Positions 38,729-46,699 of a stretch of DNA of 64,000 nucleotides are shown piece by piece (the stretch's first letter is position 1; each line of letters starts with the position of its first letter). The position numbers and the translations under genes were made by a program. This DNA comes from Chitinophagaceae bacterium (GTDB lineage: Bacteria; Bacteroidota; Bacteroidia; Chitinophagales; Chitinophagaceae), in contig JADJPV010000006.1 in the NCBI GenBank assembly GCA_016713085.1, positions 1-64,000 of the forward strand, given 5' to 3'. The notes under the pieces were generated by a model. It saw only the letters and a program-made list of their open reading frames with translations. It was not told the origin of the DNA and ran no database searches.

Positions 38729-38798
38729 AGCAAATCATACAACAGCAGCACTGCATAGATACAGTTGCTAAGATTGGCTTATTGTTGTTGTTGAGCAT
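38718..38798 (-). CDS. Cys-rich leader peptide upstream of metY (candidate)
   Basis: A reading frame ends MQCCCCMICCMP: four, then two cysteine codons just before the stop. Starts at 38798 (26 aa, beginning MLNNNNKP) or 38756 (12 aa) are possible. The frame stays open back to 38948 (76 aa), but the N-terminal part looks like no protein I know. It lies after the SAM-I riboswitch and terminator and 96 bases before metY, in the first operon of sulfate and methionine metabolism, where cysteine is a sensible signal. Polycysteine leader frames that sense cysteine are known from actinobacteria. Here the role is inferred. The codons are mixed TGC/TGT. Confidence 0.5.
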   Translation of the reverse strand: MLNNNNKPILATVSMQCCCCMICCMP

Positions 38799-38985
38799 AT
38801 TTTTCAAATACCCTACAAATGTAGTTGGGTTTACCCGGTTAAGCAAGTGCTTAAATGTAAAAGTTTTGTCAATGCTTTGAAAAACGATTGTTTGTTTCAT
38901 CTTTTTACAATTGTGCTGAACAATGATGTTACAAGGTTCTGTATACACAAATCAATAGAGGAATGAGGAGCTGATCGGTTGTAAA

Positions 38986-39021
38986 ACAAAAAAGCTCACC
39001 CGATAGAATCAGATGAGCTTT
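38986..39021 (-). terminator. Intrinsic terminator of the SAM-I riboswitch
   Basis: On the minus strand AAAGCTCA-(loop)-TGAGCTTT (38991-39021) is followed by a run of T and TTTTAC. It lies about 35 bases downstream of the riboswitch aptamer. Its loop segment ATCTGATT (39007-39014) can pair with AGTCAGAT on the 3' side of P1 (39052-39059), giving a plausible antiterminator when SAM is absent. Confidence 0.85.
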
Positions 39022-39054
39022 AGTATATATAAGTTTTGCTAAAAGCTTGGAATC

Positions 39055-39196
39055 TGACTTATCTGGCCCTGACATTACTGTCCGGGATGGAATTGGCACC
39101 TTTTCTCTTCATTATCCTCCGTACACTGAAAGAAAATAAGAGAGAGGTTGTCAAGGCTTCATCGGGCCATTACCCTCTGCCTTTCTTGATAAGTGA
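39055..39196 (-). ncRNA. SAM-I riboswitch (S-box leader)
   Basis: The minus strand shows the S-box core in order: CTTATCAAGAAAGGCAGAGG, GGCCCGATGAAGCC, GACAACC, AAGGTGCCAATTCC, and closing GATAAGT. P1 pairs ACTTATC (5') with GATAAGT (3', 39057-39063). SAM binding is expected to free the terminator at 38986-39021 and shut off the metY-to-cysI operon. The aptamer begins about 15 bases after a good promoter. S-box control usually covers methionine genes; here it would also cover sulfate reduction and sirohaem synthesis. Confidence 0.95.
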
Positions 39197-39211
39197 AATA
39201 AAGAACTGGCG

Positions 39212-39244
39212 CAAATTTAGTAACAAATGGCTCAATCAGCCAAA
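39212..39244 (-). promoter_or_regulatory. Bacteroidota-type promoter of the sulfur/methionine operon
   Basis: Minus strand: -33 TTTG (39241-39244), 21-base spacer, -7 TAAATTTG (39212-39219), an exact match to the TTTG / TAnnTTTG consensus. Predicted transcription start is near 39206, just before the riboswitch. Confidence 0.8.
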
Positions 39245-39266
39245 TGTTTTTAGCTAACAAATGTTT

Positions 39267-39725
39267 TTATACGGCAGCCTGCAATTCCTTTGTAAATATC
39301 AATGCTGCTAACACAGAGGGAATCAATGCTTTGAGCTGGGCTGATTTTTCAACAGCATTTGAATAATTTAAAGGAATAGATGCTACGAGTTTATGTTGTG
39401 GTGCTGCTTCATCTTCAAGCATTACTTCTATTGTGTTTCCCTCATGAATGGCAAATTTAAACTGCTCATGTTCTTCTGTAGTTGCAGAACCATTCAGCAT
39501 CTGCTCATCATTATAATGGATACGTCCTATTGTAATACCGTACTCATTCCTTATAAGCTGAAACAACTTGCTGAACACTCGTTTCCCAATAAAAATACTT
39601 CTCCTGATTGTGCCGCATTCAAGCCTGAAGCTATCAGTTGAGGGACTTAATCTTAATGTAAACCGATGTTCATGCCCGTCATCATTTAAAACCATTGGAA
39701 CAGCATTGTAAACTGTGATGCTCAT
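39267..39725 (-). CDS. Hypothetical protein, 152 aa
   Basis: I do not recognise this family. The protein has no signal peptide or membrane segment and reads as a soluble mixed alpha/beta protein. The middle contains GRIHYNDEQMLNG and several acidic stretches. The C-terminus is a helix rich in Leu/Ala (LKALIPSVLAALIF). The start follows a spaced AG-rich stretch, and the frame is clean over its length. It lies upstream of the sulfur-operon promoter on the same strand, but the promoter between them makes it a separate unit. Probably a lineage-specific protein. Confidence 0.65.
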   Translation of the reverse strand: MSITVYNAVPMVLNDDGHEHRFTLRLSPSTDSFRLECGTIRRSIFIGKRVFSKLFQLIRNEYGITIGRIHYNDEQMLNGSATTEEHEQFKFAIHEGNTIEVMLEDEAAPQHKLVASIPLNYSNAVEKSAQLKALIPSVLAALIFTKELQAAV

Positions 39726-40006
39726 ACTTGTAAGTTTTATTTTTTATGAATGGCAGGTTGTAAGTCACCGTTAAGTTAGGACGATGCCCTGCAAAAGGGG
39801 GCAGATTTTGGCTCAACTTTTCCACATCACAATTTCTTAACATTGGGAAGATCCTGCTGTGGAATATTTATTACTCTGTTACTGCTGCTTATTAAACAGC
39901 TAACCTGTTGAGGGCCATGTATAGATGGCTCACAAAATCTTACCTCTGCTGATAAAAGATTTCACGGTAAATTCGTTTCCCGGCTATTTTGACCGGGTTC
40001 CAAATT

Positions 40007-42841
40007 ATGAGCGACTTAGTAAATGATCAGATAGAGGTTTCAGGCGCAAGGGTGCATAACCTGAAAAATATTGATGTAAGTATTCCTAAAAATAAGCTGG
40101 TTGTAATTACCGGCATTAGTGGTAGCGGCAAATCTTCTTTAGCATTTGATACAATTTATGCAGAAGGTCAGCGCCGGTATATGGAAACTTTTGGTGCATA
40201 TGCCAGGCAGTTTGTTGGCGATATGGAACGGCCCGATGTTGATAAAATCACCGGGCTCTCTCCCGTTATTTCGATTGAGCAAAAAACAACCAATAAAAAC
40301 CCTCGCTCAACAGTTGGTACTATAACCGAAGTGTATGACTTCCTTCGTTTGCTGTTTGCAAGAGTTGGTGAAGCCTATTCATACAACACAGGTAAGAAAA
40401 TGGTGAAGTGGAGCGAAGAAGAAATTGTTGAAAATATTTTCCAGCGATTTGACGAACAGAAAATCTTATTACTTGCTCCATTGGTAAGAGGACGTAAAGG
40501 ACATTACCGTGAATTGTTTGAAGACATAAGGAAGAAAGGTTTTGTAAAAGTGCGGATCGATGGTGAAGTAAAAGATCTTGTTCCAAAAATGCAGGTTGAC
40601 CGTTACAAGATTCATGATATTGAAGTGGTGGTTGACCGTTTGAAAGTAAGTGATGATTTCAAAGTGCGCATCAGCCAGAGTGTACAGCAAACATTAAAGT
40701 TGGGAAAAGACCTGATGTTTATTGGAACAGAAAAAGGTGCTGTTGTTTCTTATTCCAAGCAGCTGATGTGTGAAGATACAGGGCTCAGTTATGAAGAACC
40801 ATCACCCAATGCATTTTCATTTAACTCACCTTATGGTGCATGCCCAACCTGTAAAGGATTGGGAAATGTGTATACCATTGATATGGAACTTGTACTTCCA
40901 GACAAAACAAAAACAGTGAAGGAAGGTGGTATTGCTCCTTTAGGTGAAGAACGGGAAGCCAGTGTGTTTCAGCAAGTGATTGCTTTTGCAAAAAAGTATA
41001 AGATCAAATTAGATCTACCTGTAAAAGATTTAACGAAAGAACAATTAGAATTACTGTTGTTTGGTGATAAAAATATCAATGCGTCACTTGAAGTGGATCC
41101 GGGCGATGAAACAGTACCCCAGGAATATACAGGAAGTTATGAGGGTATTATTCCAATGCTGAAACGTTGGTTCGTTTCACCAAACAGTACAGAAGCTCTG
41201 CGTGACTGGGTAACACAATTTATGACATTGCAAACCTGTGGCAGCTGCAATGGTGCAAGATTAAAGAAAGAAAGTTTATGGTTTAAAGTTGAAGATAGAA
41301 ATATTGCTGAGTTAAGTGAATTGAACCTCGATAATCTTGCTGCATGGTTTGATGGACTGGAACTCCGTATCAGTAACAGGCAGGCAGCAATTGGAAAAGA
41401 TGTATTAAAAGAAATCAGGGAACGTTTACAATTTCTCTTGAATGTTGGGTTGACTTATCTCACATTAAACCGTTCTTCAAAATCATTGAGTGGTGGTGAA
41501 AGCCAGCGTATCCGTTTGGCAACACAGATCGGATCTCAACTGCAGGGCATCACTTATATTTTAGATGAACCGAGTATCGGTTTGCATCAAAGGGATAATC
41601 ACCGTTTAATAGATGCATTGAAAAATCTAAGGGATGTAGGCAACAGTGTGCTGGTTGTTGAACATGATAAAGATATTATGCTTGCTGCTGATCATTTGAT
41701 CGATGTTGGACCGCAGGCAGGGAAACATGGTGGTACAATTGTTTCAGCAGGAACTCCAAAACAAGTTCTTGCATCAGGCAGTGACACAGCTAAATATCTG
41801 AATGGTGAAAAGAAGATTGCAATACCAGCTGAAAGAAGAAAGGGCAATGGGAAATTTATAGAATTAAAAGGATCAACAGGTAACAACCTGCAGAATGTAA
41901 ACATTAAACTTCCTCTCGGCAAACTGATTGTTGTAACAGGAGTAAGTGGCAGTGGCAAGAGTACACTCATCAATGAAACACTCTATCCAATTCTCAACAA
42001 ATATTGTTACGATTCAAAAGCGATTCCAATGCCTTATAAATCCATTAAGGGATTGGAACATATTGATAAAGTAATTGAAATTGATCAGTCACCTATTGGC
42101 CGTACGCCAAGAAGTAACCCTGCCACCTATTGCGGATTTTTTACTGAGATCAGGACTTTATTTGCGGCAATACCTGAAGCAAAGATTCGTGGATACAATG
42201 CAGGAAGGTTTTCTTTCAATGTAAAAACCGGGCGTTGTGATGTTTGTGAAGGCGGAGGCATGCGTGTTATTGAAATGAATTTCCTTCCCGATGTTTATGT
42301 CCATTGTGAGAAATGTAATGGCAAACGATATAACAGGGAAACATTAGAAATCCGTTACAAAGGAAAATGCATTGCCGACATACTGGACATGACTGTTGAA
42401 GAAGCAGTTGATTTTTTTCAGCCTGTTCCATACCTGTACCGCAAAATAAAAGTACTGGCAGATGTTGGGCTTGGTTATATCACACTTGGTCAGAGTGCTG
42501 TTACATTAAGCGGTGGTGAAGCACAGCGTGTAAAACTTTCAACTGAGTTGGGAAAAAAAGATACCGGCAAAACGTTTTATATTCTTGATGAGCCTACAAC
42601 AGGTTTGCATTTCCAGGATATTCAGCATCTGCTGGATGTATTAAATAAATTAACCGACAGAGGAAACACCGTTCTGGTAATTGAACACAACATGGATGTC
42701 ATTAAAGTGGCAGATCATATTATTGATCTTGGACCTGAGGGTGGTGATGGTGGCGGACAAATTTTATTTGAAGGAACTCCCGAAGAATTATTAGAATGTA
42801 AAGAAAGTTATACTGCACAGTTTTTAAAACCAGAAATGTAA
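40007..42841 (+). CDS. uvrA: Excinuclease ABC subunit A UvrA
   Basis: DNA-damage recognition ATPase of nucleotide excision repair, 944 aa. First ATPase: Walker A GISGSGKSSLA (about 36-46), signature SLSGGESQRIRLATQIG and Walker B ITYILDEPSIGLHQRDN. Second: GVSGSGKSTLINETL, then TLSGGEAQRVKLSTELG and FYILDEPTTGLHFQD. Zinc modules CPTC...CGSC (in the insertion and signature I domain) and CDVC...CEKC are present. The start at 40007 (MSDLVNDQIEVSGARVHNL) is preferred to 39989, which adds six residues absent from the family start. A CCCGG/CCGGG inverted repeat lies just upstream. The frame is intact. Confidence 0.97.
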   Translation: MSDLVNDQIEVSGARVHNLKNIDVSIPKNKLVVITGISGSGKSSLAFDTIYAEGQRRYMETFGAYARQFVGDMERPDVDKITGLSPVISIEQKTTNKNPRSTVGTITEVYDFLRLLFARVGEAYSYNTGKKMVKWSEEEIVENIFQRFDEQKILLLAPLVRGRKGHYRELFEDIRKKGFVKVRIDGEVKDLVPKMQVDRYKIHDIEVVVDRLKVSDDFKVRISQSVQQTLKLGKDLMFIGTEKGAVVSYSKQLMCEDTGLSYEEPSPNAFSFNSPYGACPTCKGLGNVYTIDMELVLPDKTKTVKEGGIAPLGEEREASVFQQVIAFAKKYKIKLDLPVKDLTKEQLELLLFGDKNINASLEVDPGDETVPQEYTGSYEGIIPMLKRWFVSPNSTEALRDWVTQFMTLQTCGSCNGARLKKESLWFKVEDRNIAELSELNLDNLAAWFDGLELRISNRQAAIGKDVLKEIRERLQFLLNVGLTYLTLNRSSKSLSGGESQRIRLATQIGSQLQGITYILDEPSIGLHQRDNHRLIDALKNLRDVGNSVLVVEHDKDIMLAADHLIDVGPQAGKHGGTIVSAGTPKQVLASGSDTAKYLNGEKKIAIPAERRKGNGKFIELKGSTGNNLQNVNIKLPLGKLIVVTGVSGSGKSTLINETLYPILNKYCYDSKAIPMPYKSIKGLEHIDKVIEIDQSPIGRTPRSNPATYCGFFTEIRTLFAAIPEAKIRGYNAGRFSFNVKTGRCDVCEGGGMRVIEMNFLPDVYVHCEKCNGKRYNRETLEIRYKGKCIADILDMTVEEAVDFFQPVPYLYRKIKVLADVGLGYITLGQSAVTLSGGEAQRVKLSTELGKKDTGKTFYILDEPTTGLHFQDIQHLLDVLNKLTDRGNTVLVIEHNMDVIKVADHIIDLGPEGGDGGGQILFEGTPEELLECKESYTAQFLKPEM

Positions 42842-42860
42842 TTCTTTCACTCAGTACATA

Positions 42861-42888
42861 AAAAAAGAGCCCCCGACGCATCGGGGGC
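42861..42888 (-). terminator. Intrinsic terminator, minus strand
   Basis: Perfect stem GCCCCCGA-CGCA-TCGGGGGC (42869-42888). On the minus strand it is followed by CTCTTTTTTT, so it ends transcripts coming from the outer-membrane protein gene at 43190-44185 and the small frame after it. It also lies just after uvrA, but without a T-run in that direction. Confidence 0.8.
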
Positions 42889-43033
42889 AATGGATAGAGT
42901 ACGGACCAAGAGAAACAAAGCAAAGCATGGTGAAAAGAATATTAGTCACTGGTTCTCGTTTTAGATTTTCACAGGATTGGAAAACTTAAGAGAGGGTACG
43001 GACTAAAATTAATTACATACTTTGCTTAAAGAG

Positions 43034-43147
43034 TTACAGGTATAATTTCTTTTTGAATATAAATAAGATAACATAAAGCGTTATCAGGCCTACACGGAGT
43101 AGCCAGATAGAAAGCTGCGGATTTAATTTTTGGATTAAAGTTTTCAT
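43034..43147 (-). CDS. Possible 37-aa membrane peptide
   Basis: A short frame with one hydrophobic helix (about residues 14-32, WLLRVGLITLYVILFIF) flanked by Lys-rich ends (start MKTLIQK; end KKKLYL). It lies 42 bases downstream of the outer-membrane protein gene and before the terminator at 42861-42888, so it would be on the same transcript. No strong ribosome-binding site is visible. It could be chance, but the charge pattern around the helix is that of a real small membrane protein. The rest of the 348-base gap holds only the terminator. Confidence 0.35.
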   Translation of the reverse strand: MKTLIQKLNPQLSIWLLRVGLITLYVILFIFKKKLYL

Positions 43148-43189
43148 TTTAAAAGAGGGATTGGGTATGGATTATTTATTCTTCTCAGT

Positions 43190-44185
43190 TTAGAAGTACT
43201 GCGGACACTTCATCGAATTTTTATTTTTAAACCAGTCAGCATATACATCACCGATCTTCCAGGTTAAACGGAAAGTACTTGAAAAATAAGAGTCATTCCG
43301 TAAGGGATTTCCTCTTTTCTTTCCCGGTTCATAAGGAGTATATCCTGGTGAGCTTGATGGATAAAACGAACTCGGATTTGCCATGAATTTTGCAATGGCA
43401 GCCTGGCTCGGTGAAAGATATATATCAAACAGAGCCGGATCAATAAACTTCGTACTTACGTCATCAATATAATCACTCCCGGTTTTACGGTGAATGAATT
43501 CAACACCTAATGTCAGTCTTTCAGTAATGTCATATTTGAAACCTACACCTAAAGGAATGCAATAAGATGTAAGGCTGTATTCAGGATTACCTGTTTCAAC
43601 CATTCCCTGCCCTTCTAATCTTAATGGTTTCAGATCAACCCATGTTTCTGTTCCTGCAGGGCTTGTATATAATCCTTGTGGATTAAACTTCAATACTCCT
43701 ATTCCGCCAATAAGATATGGCCTGAATCTTGGTAAACCCCAGCCATTCTTTACACTGAAAAAAGCTGTTGGATACAATTCAATTGCAGCGTATGCTTCAT
43801 ATAAAGGAGAACGAAAAGTAAGGTTTCTGTATTTGCGTGCACCTTCCCAGTTATCAGTAGGTTGCTTTTGTTTAATTAAACGGTCATCGCCTTCCATCTG
43901 GCCAATGTTACCTGCAATTCTGAAACCTATCCATTCTGATGGATAATAAGAAGCAGAGATACCGCCAACGATATTTGTTACTGGAAAATTATTGTCTTTA
44001 GGGCCAAAAGTTCCTTTGCCTCTATTACCACCCAGGTCGCCAAGAAAGCTCATAGGACCAGCATTAATACCGATCTCAAATCTTGAGTTAGCAGTAGTTA
44101 ATCCTACCTGCGCATTCGCAGAATGAATGAATAAAGTAAAAAGGAAAAAAGCGTACAGGAAATACTGAGGAGTACGAATTTTCAT
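43190..44185 (-). CDS. Outer-membrane beta-barrel protein (DUF6089/PorG-like)
   Basis: A protein of about 331 aa. The start at 44185 (MKIRTPQYF) gives a normal signal peptide ending SANAQ; the longer frame adds 38 unlike residues. The mature part opens RFEIGINAGPMSFLGDLGG, resembling the EIG...YxGDL opening of the DUF6089/PorG barrel family of Bacteroidota. Strand-like alternation continues throughout (YLIGGIGVLKF, GVGFKYDITERLTLGVEFIHRK). The C-terminus, rich in Cys/Tyr/Phe (MKCPQYF), is not a standard final strand. Such barrels are tied to type IX secretion in some species. I do not claim that here. The frame is intact. Confidence 0.7.
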   Translation of the reverse strand: MKIRTPQYFLYAFFLFTLFIHSANAQVGLTTANSRFEIGINAGPMSFLGDLGGNRGKGTFGPKDNNFPVTNIVGGISASYYPSEWIGFRIAGNIGQMEGDDRLIKQKQPTDNWEGARKYRNLTFRSPLYEAYAAIELYPTAFFSVKNGWGLPRFRPYLIGGIGVLKFNPQGLYTSPAGTETWVDLKPLRLEGQGMVETGNPEYSLTSYCIPLGVGFKYDITERLTLGVEFIHRKTGSDYIDDVSTKFIDPALFDIYLSPSQAAIAKFMANPSSFYPSSSPGYTPYEPGKKRGNPLRNDSYFSSTFRLTWKIGDVYADWFKNKNSMKCPQYF

Positions 44186-44341
44186 AGTTTTGGATATTTG
44201 GTTTTTCTGATACTGGATATAACATGGCAATATTAAACAACAAATTCTGAAGTTCAAAATTATTTCTTTAGCATTTTTAGTGTAAACCCTTACTGGCATG
44301 GGCTTTTAGGTGCTTTTACTAAACACCATTCGTAAAAATAC

Positions 44342-44803
44342 TTATTGGTTTTTAAAAAAACGAATCATTTCAACATGTTCTATTCCATCTTCCAAATAAA
44401 CTTCTCCTGACCTTTCAAATCCCAGTGATGAATAAAATTTCAACAGGTATAATTGTGCCCCGATTTTAATATCCTGTTCGCCAAACAGTTTACAGCAATG
44501 AGCTATGGCTGTATTCATTAACTCTCTTCCAGCTCCTTCTTTACGTGCTGCAGGATTTGTTACTACTCTTCCTATTGAAGGTTGTACATACGCTAAGCCC
44601 TGGGGTAATATTCTGCTGTAAGCCATGAGTTGTTTGTCATCAGCCCACCCCATTAAATGCCAGCTTTGCTGATCTTTAAAATCAGCATCCTGGAACACGC
44701 AATTCTGTTCTACTACAAATACCTCATTCCTTAACCACATGATGGCATACAACTCATGCGGAGTTAATTCATCAAATTTTTTGATTGCCCAATTTAATTT
44801 CAT
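44342..44803 (-). CDS. GNAT acetyltransferase, ElaA-like
   Basis: A 153-residue acyltransferase of the ElaA subgroup. The N-terminus ELTPHELYAIMWLRNEVFVVEQNC is the ElaA hallmark, followed by YSRILPQG and the acetyl-CoA-binding strand-loop IGRVVTNPAARKEGAGRELM (about 79-98, with R-x-E/G-x-G-x-G/A in variant form). The substrate is unknown for the family. Twelve bases separate it from rarA upstream, so the two are co-transcribed, with no known functional link. The frame is intact. Confidence 0.88.
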   Translation of the reverse strand: MKLNWAIKKFDELTPHELYAIMWLRNEVFVVEQNCVFQDADFKDQQSWHLMGWADDKQLMAYSRILPQGLAYVQPSIGRVVTNPAARKEGAGRELMNTAIAHCCKLFGEQDIKIGAQLYLLKFYSSLGFERSGEVYLEDGIEHVEMIRFFKNQ

Positions 44804-44815
44804 TATTCAAAATGC

Positions 44816-46078
44816 TTAATAGTTATATTTTTCTTTCCAGAGTTGTTTTAAAAACTTACGCAGTTCTTCTTCCCTTGCATTTTTACCGGGTTCATAAAAT
44901 GTTGTTCCGCTTATTTTATCAGGTAAGTATTCCTGTGAAGAAAAATTATTTTCATAGCTATGTGAATACTGATAGCCTTTGCCATAATCCAAATTCTTCA
45001 TCAGCTTCGTTGGTGCATTTCGAATATGCAAGGGAACAGGCAGATCACCATACATTCTTACCGCTTCTTCTGCTTTGCCAATAGCTGCAACAGCAGCATT
45101 ACTTTTTGCTGATGATGCTAAATAAGTTGCACATTGCGATAAAATAATTTTTGATTCGGGATAACCAATCTTATTTACCGCATCAAATGTTGCATTTGCC
45201 AGCAGCAATGCATTGGGGTTGGCATTGCCAATATCTTCACTGGCAAGTATTACTAACCTGCGTGCAATGAATTTCACATCTTCTCCGCCATCAATCATTC
45301 TTGCCAGCCAATATACAGCGGCATTGGGGTCGCTGCAACGGATAGATTTGATAAATGCTGAAATGATATCATAGTGCTGTTCCCCACTCTTATCATACAA
45401 AGCCATCTTTTGCTGAATAGTGTGCAAGACCAGTTCATCTGTAATCACTAACTCATCTTCTATTGATGTATCGGTTACAATTTCAAGCAGGTTCAACAGT
45501 TTTCTTGCATCACCACCACTTAAACGGAGCTTTGCTTCCGTTTGCTTCACCTTAATTTTTGTTGTTTGTAAAATGCTGTCTTCTGCTATTGCTTTGTTTA
45601 ATAACTGCAGCAGATCTTTTTCTTCCAGGGCTTTTAATACAAAAACCTGGCATCGGCTGAGCAAGGCGCTGTTTACTTCAAAGGAAGGGTTTTCTGTGGT
45701 GGCACCAATAAGTGTAATGATTCCTTTTTCAACTGCACCCAATAATGCATCTTGCTGACCTTTATTGAAACGGTGAATTTCATCAATAAATAAAATGGCT
45801 TTGGGTTCTTTCTTTGCCTGTTCAATCACTTCACGAACTTCTTTTACGCCACTGCTAATAGCACTGAGCTGATAATAAGATGCCTTAACCGTATGTGCAA
45901 TGATATTGGCGATAGTTGTTTTACCAACACCAGGCGGCCCCCACAAAATCATACTGGGAATATGACCGCTTGCTATTGCCTTTTGCAAAATACTCCCTTG
46001 CCCTGTTAAGTGCTGCTGACCAACAAGGTCAGTTAATATTGCCGGTCTTAAACGTTCTGCTAATGGAGCCTGCTGCAT
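44816..46078 (-). CDS. rarA: Replication-associated recombination protein RarA (MgsA)
   Basis: AAA+ ATPase acting at stalled replication forks, 420 aa. Walker A WGPPGVGKTTIAN is at about 46-58, Walker B ILFIDEIHRFNKGQQDALL at about 95-113, and sensor I GATTENPSFEVN follows. The C-terminal half holds the tetramerisation domain (SIRCSDPNAAVYWLARMIDGGEDVKFIARRL), with the usual GNANPNALLLA and DLPVPLHIRNAPT segments. Family length is normal. The frame is intact. Confidence 0.95.
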   Translation of the reverse strand: MQQAPLAERLRPAILTDLVGQQHLTGQGSILQKAIASGHIPSMILWGPPGVGKTTIANIIAHTVKASYYQLSAISSGVKEVREVIEQAKKEPKAILFIDEIHRFNKGQQDALLGAVEKGIITLIGATTENPSFEVNSALLSRCQVFVLKALEEKDLLQLLNKAIAEDSILQTTKIKVKQTEAKLRLSGGDARKLLNLLEIVTDTSIEDELVITDELVLHTIQQKMALYDKSGEQHYDIISAFIKSIRCSDPNAAVYWLARMIDGGEDVKFIARRLVILASEDIGNANPNALLLANATFDAVNKIGYPESKIILSQCATYLASSAKSNAAVAAIGKAEEAVRMYGDLPVPLHIRNAPTKLMKNLDYGKGYQYSHSYENNFSSQEYLPDKISGTTFYEPGKNAREEELRKFLKQLWKEKYNY

Positions 46079-46120
46079 AGAGGCAAGTTACAGAAATTAT
46101 GAAGCTTCTGAATAAGCTGA

Positions 46121-46663
46121 TCAATCAATTCCTGCAGAATGTGTGTCATCTGTTTTCTTCTCATCAAAAAGGTGTGCATACTGCTTCAGCAAACGAAAGG
46201 TCATAGAAATATGAGCACCCAGAATCACTGCATAGAAAAGAAAGAACAAAAGAAACGCCTGCATAAATTTGAGTGCCAATCCCATAGTTAACGGTGATTT
46301 CGGAGGTTGCTTTGACGCCATTTCTTTAGCAATATCCTTTATTGCAGTGGGGTTACTTAACTCTGAGATCGAAAAAAAAGCAAGCATCATTACGAATACA
46401 AATGATAAATAGGCATTTATATTAATCAGGTCTTTTGTTTTCGGTTTAAGCTGCTGCTTGCCATCTATTCCGTTAAGAAGAAAAAAGAAACTGGCGAAAC
46501 TATAAATTACAGCTGCAACCAAAACAAACACTTCCAGTAATATTTCCGGGTTACTCAATCCAACAAGTAATAAAAAAAAGGATACAATGCCAAGAAGAGC
46601 AGCGATAGCAATAAGAAAGTAAGAGAAGATGCGATAAAGCACTAATGATTTCATAAAATACAT
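46121..46663 (-). CDS. Hypothetical membrane protein, 180 aa
   Basis: Four membrane helices are visible (about 10-32, 40-63, 85-102 and 130-152), with a soluble loop after the third containing AIKDIAKEMASKQPP. The tail is charged (LFDEKKTDDTHSAG). I do not recognise the family. It lies 36 bases downstream of aspS on the same strand, probably on its transcript. A start at the third codon position (MKS) is equally possible. The frame is intact. Confidence 0.65.
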   Translation of the reverse strand: MYFMKSLVLYRIFSYFLIAIAALLGIVSFFLLLVGLSNPEILLEVFVLVAAVIYSFASFFFLLNGIDGKQQLKPKTKDLININAYLSFVFVMMLAFFSISELSNPTAIKDIAKEMASKQPPKSPLTMGLALKFMQAFLLFFLFYAVILGAHISMTFRLLKQYAHLFDEKKTDDTHSAGID

Positions 46664-46699
46664 TCTGTTTATGTGTCAGACAACCTGAGTTGTCAGACA

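Noticed and set aside
38799..38948. The leader frame as a 76-residue protein
   Set aside because: The upstream part has no family resemblance and no good start signal. Only the end with the cysteine run, next to the hairpin, has a supporting context.
44186..44299. A longer start for the outer-membrane barrel protein
   Set aside because: The signal peptide begins at 44185; the extension would place it internally.
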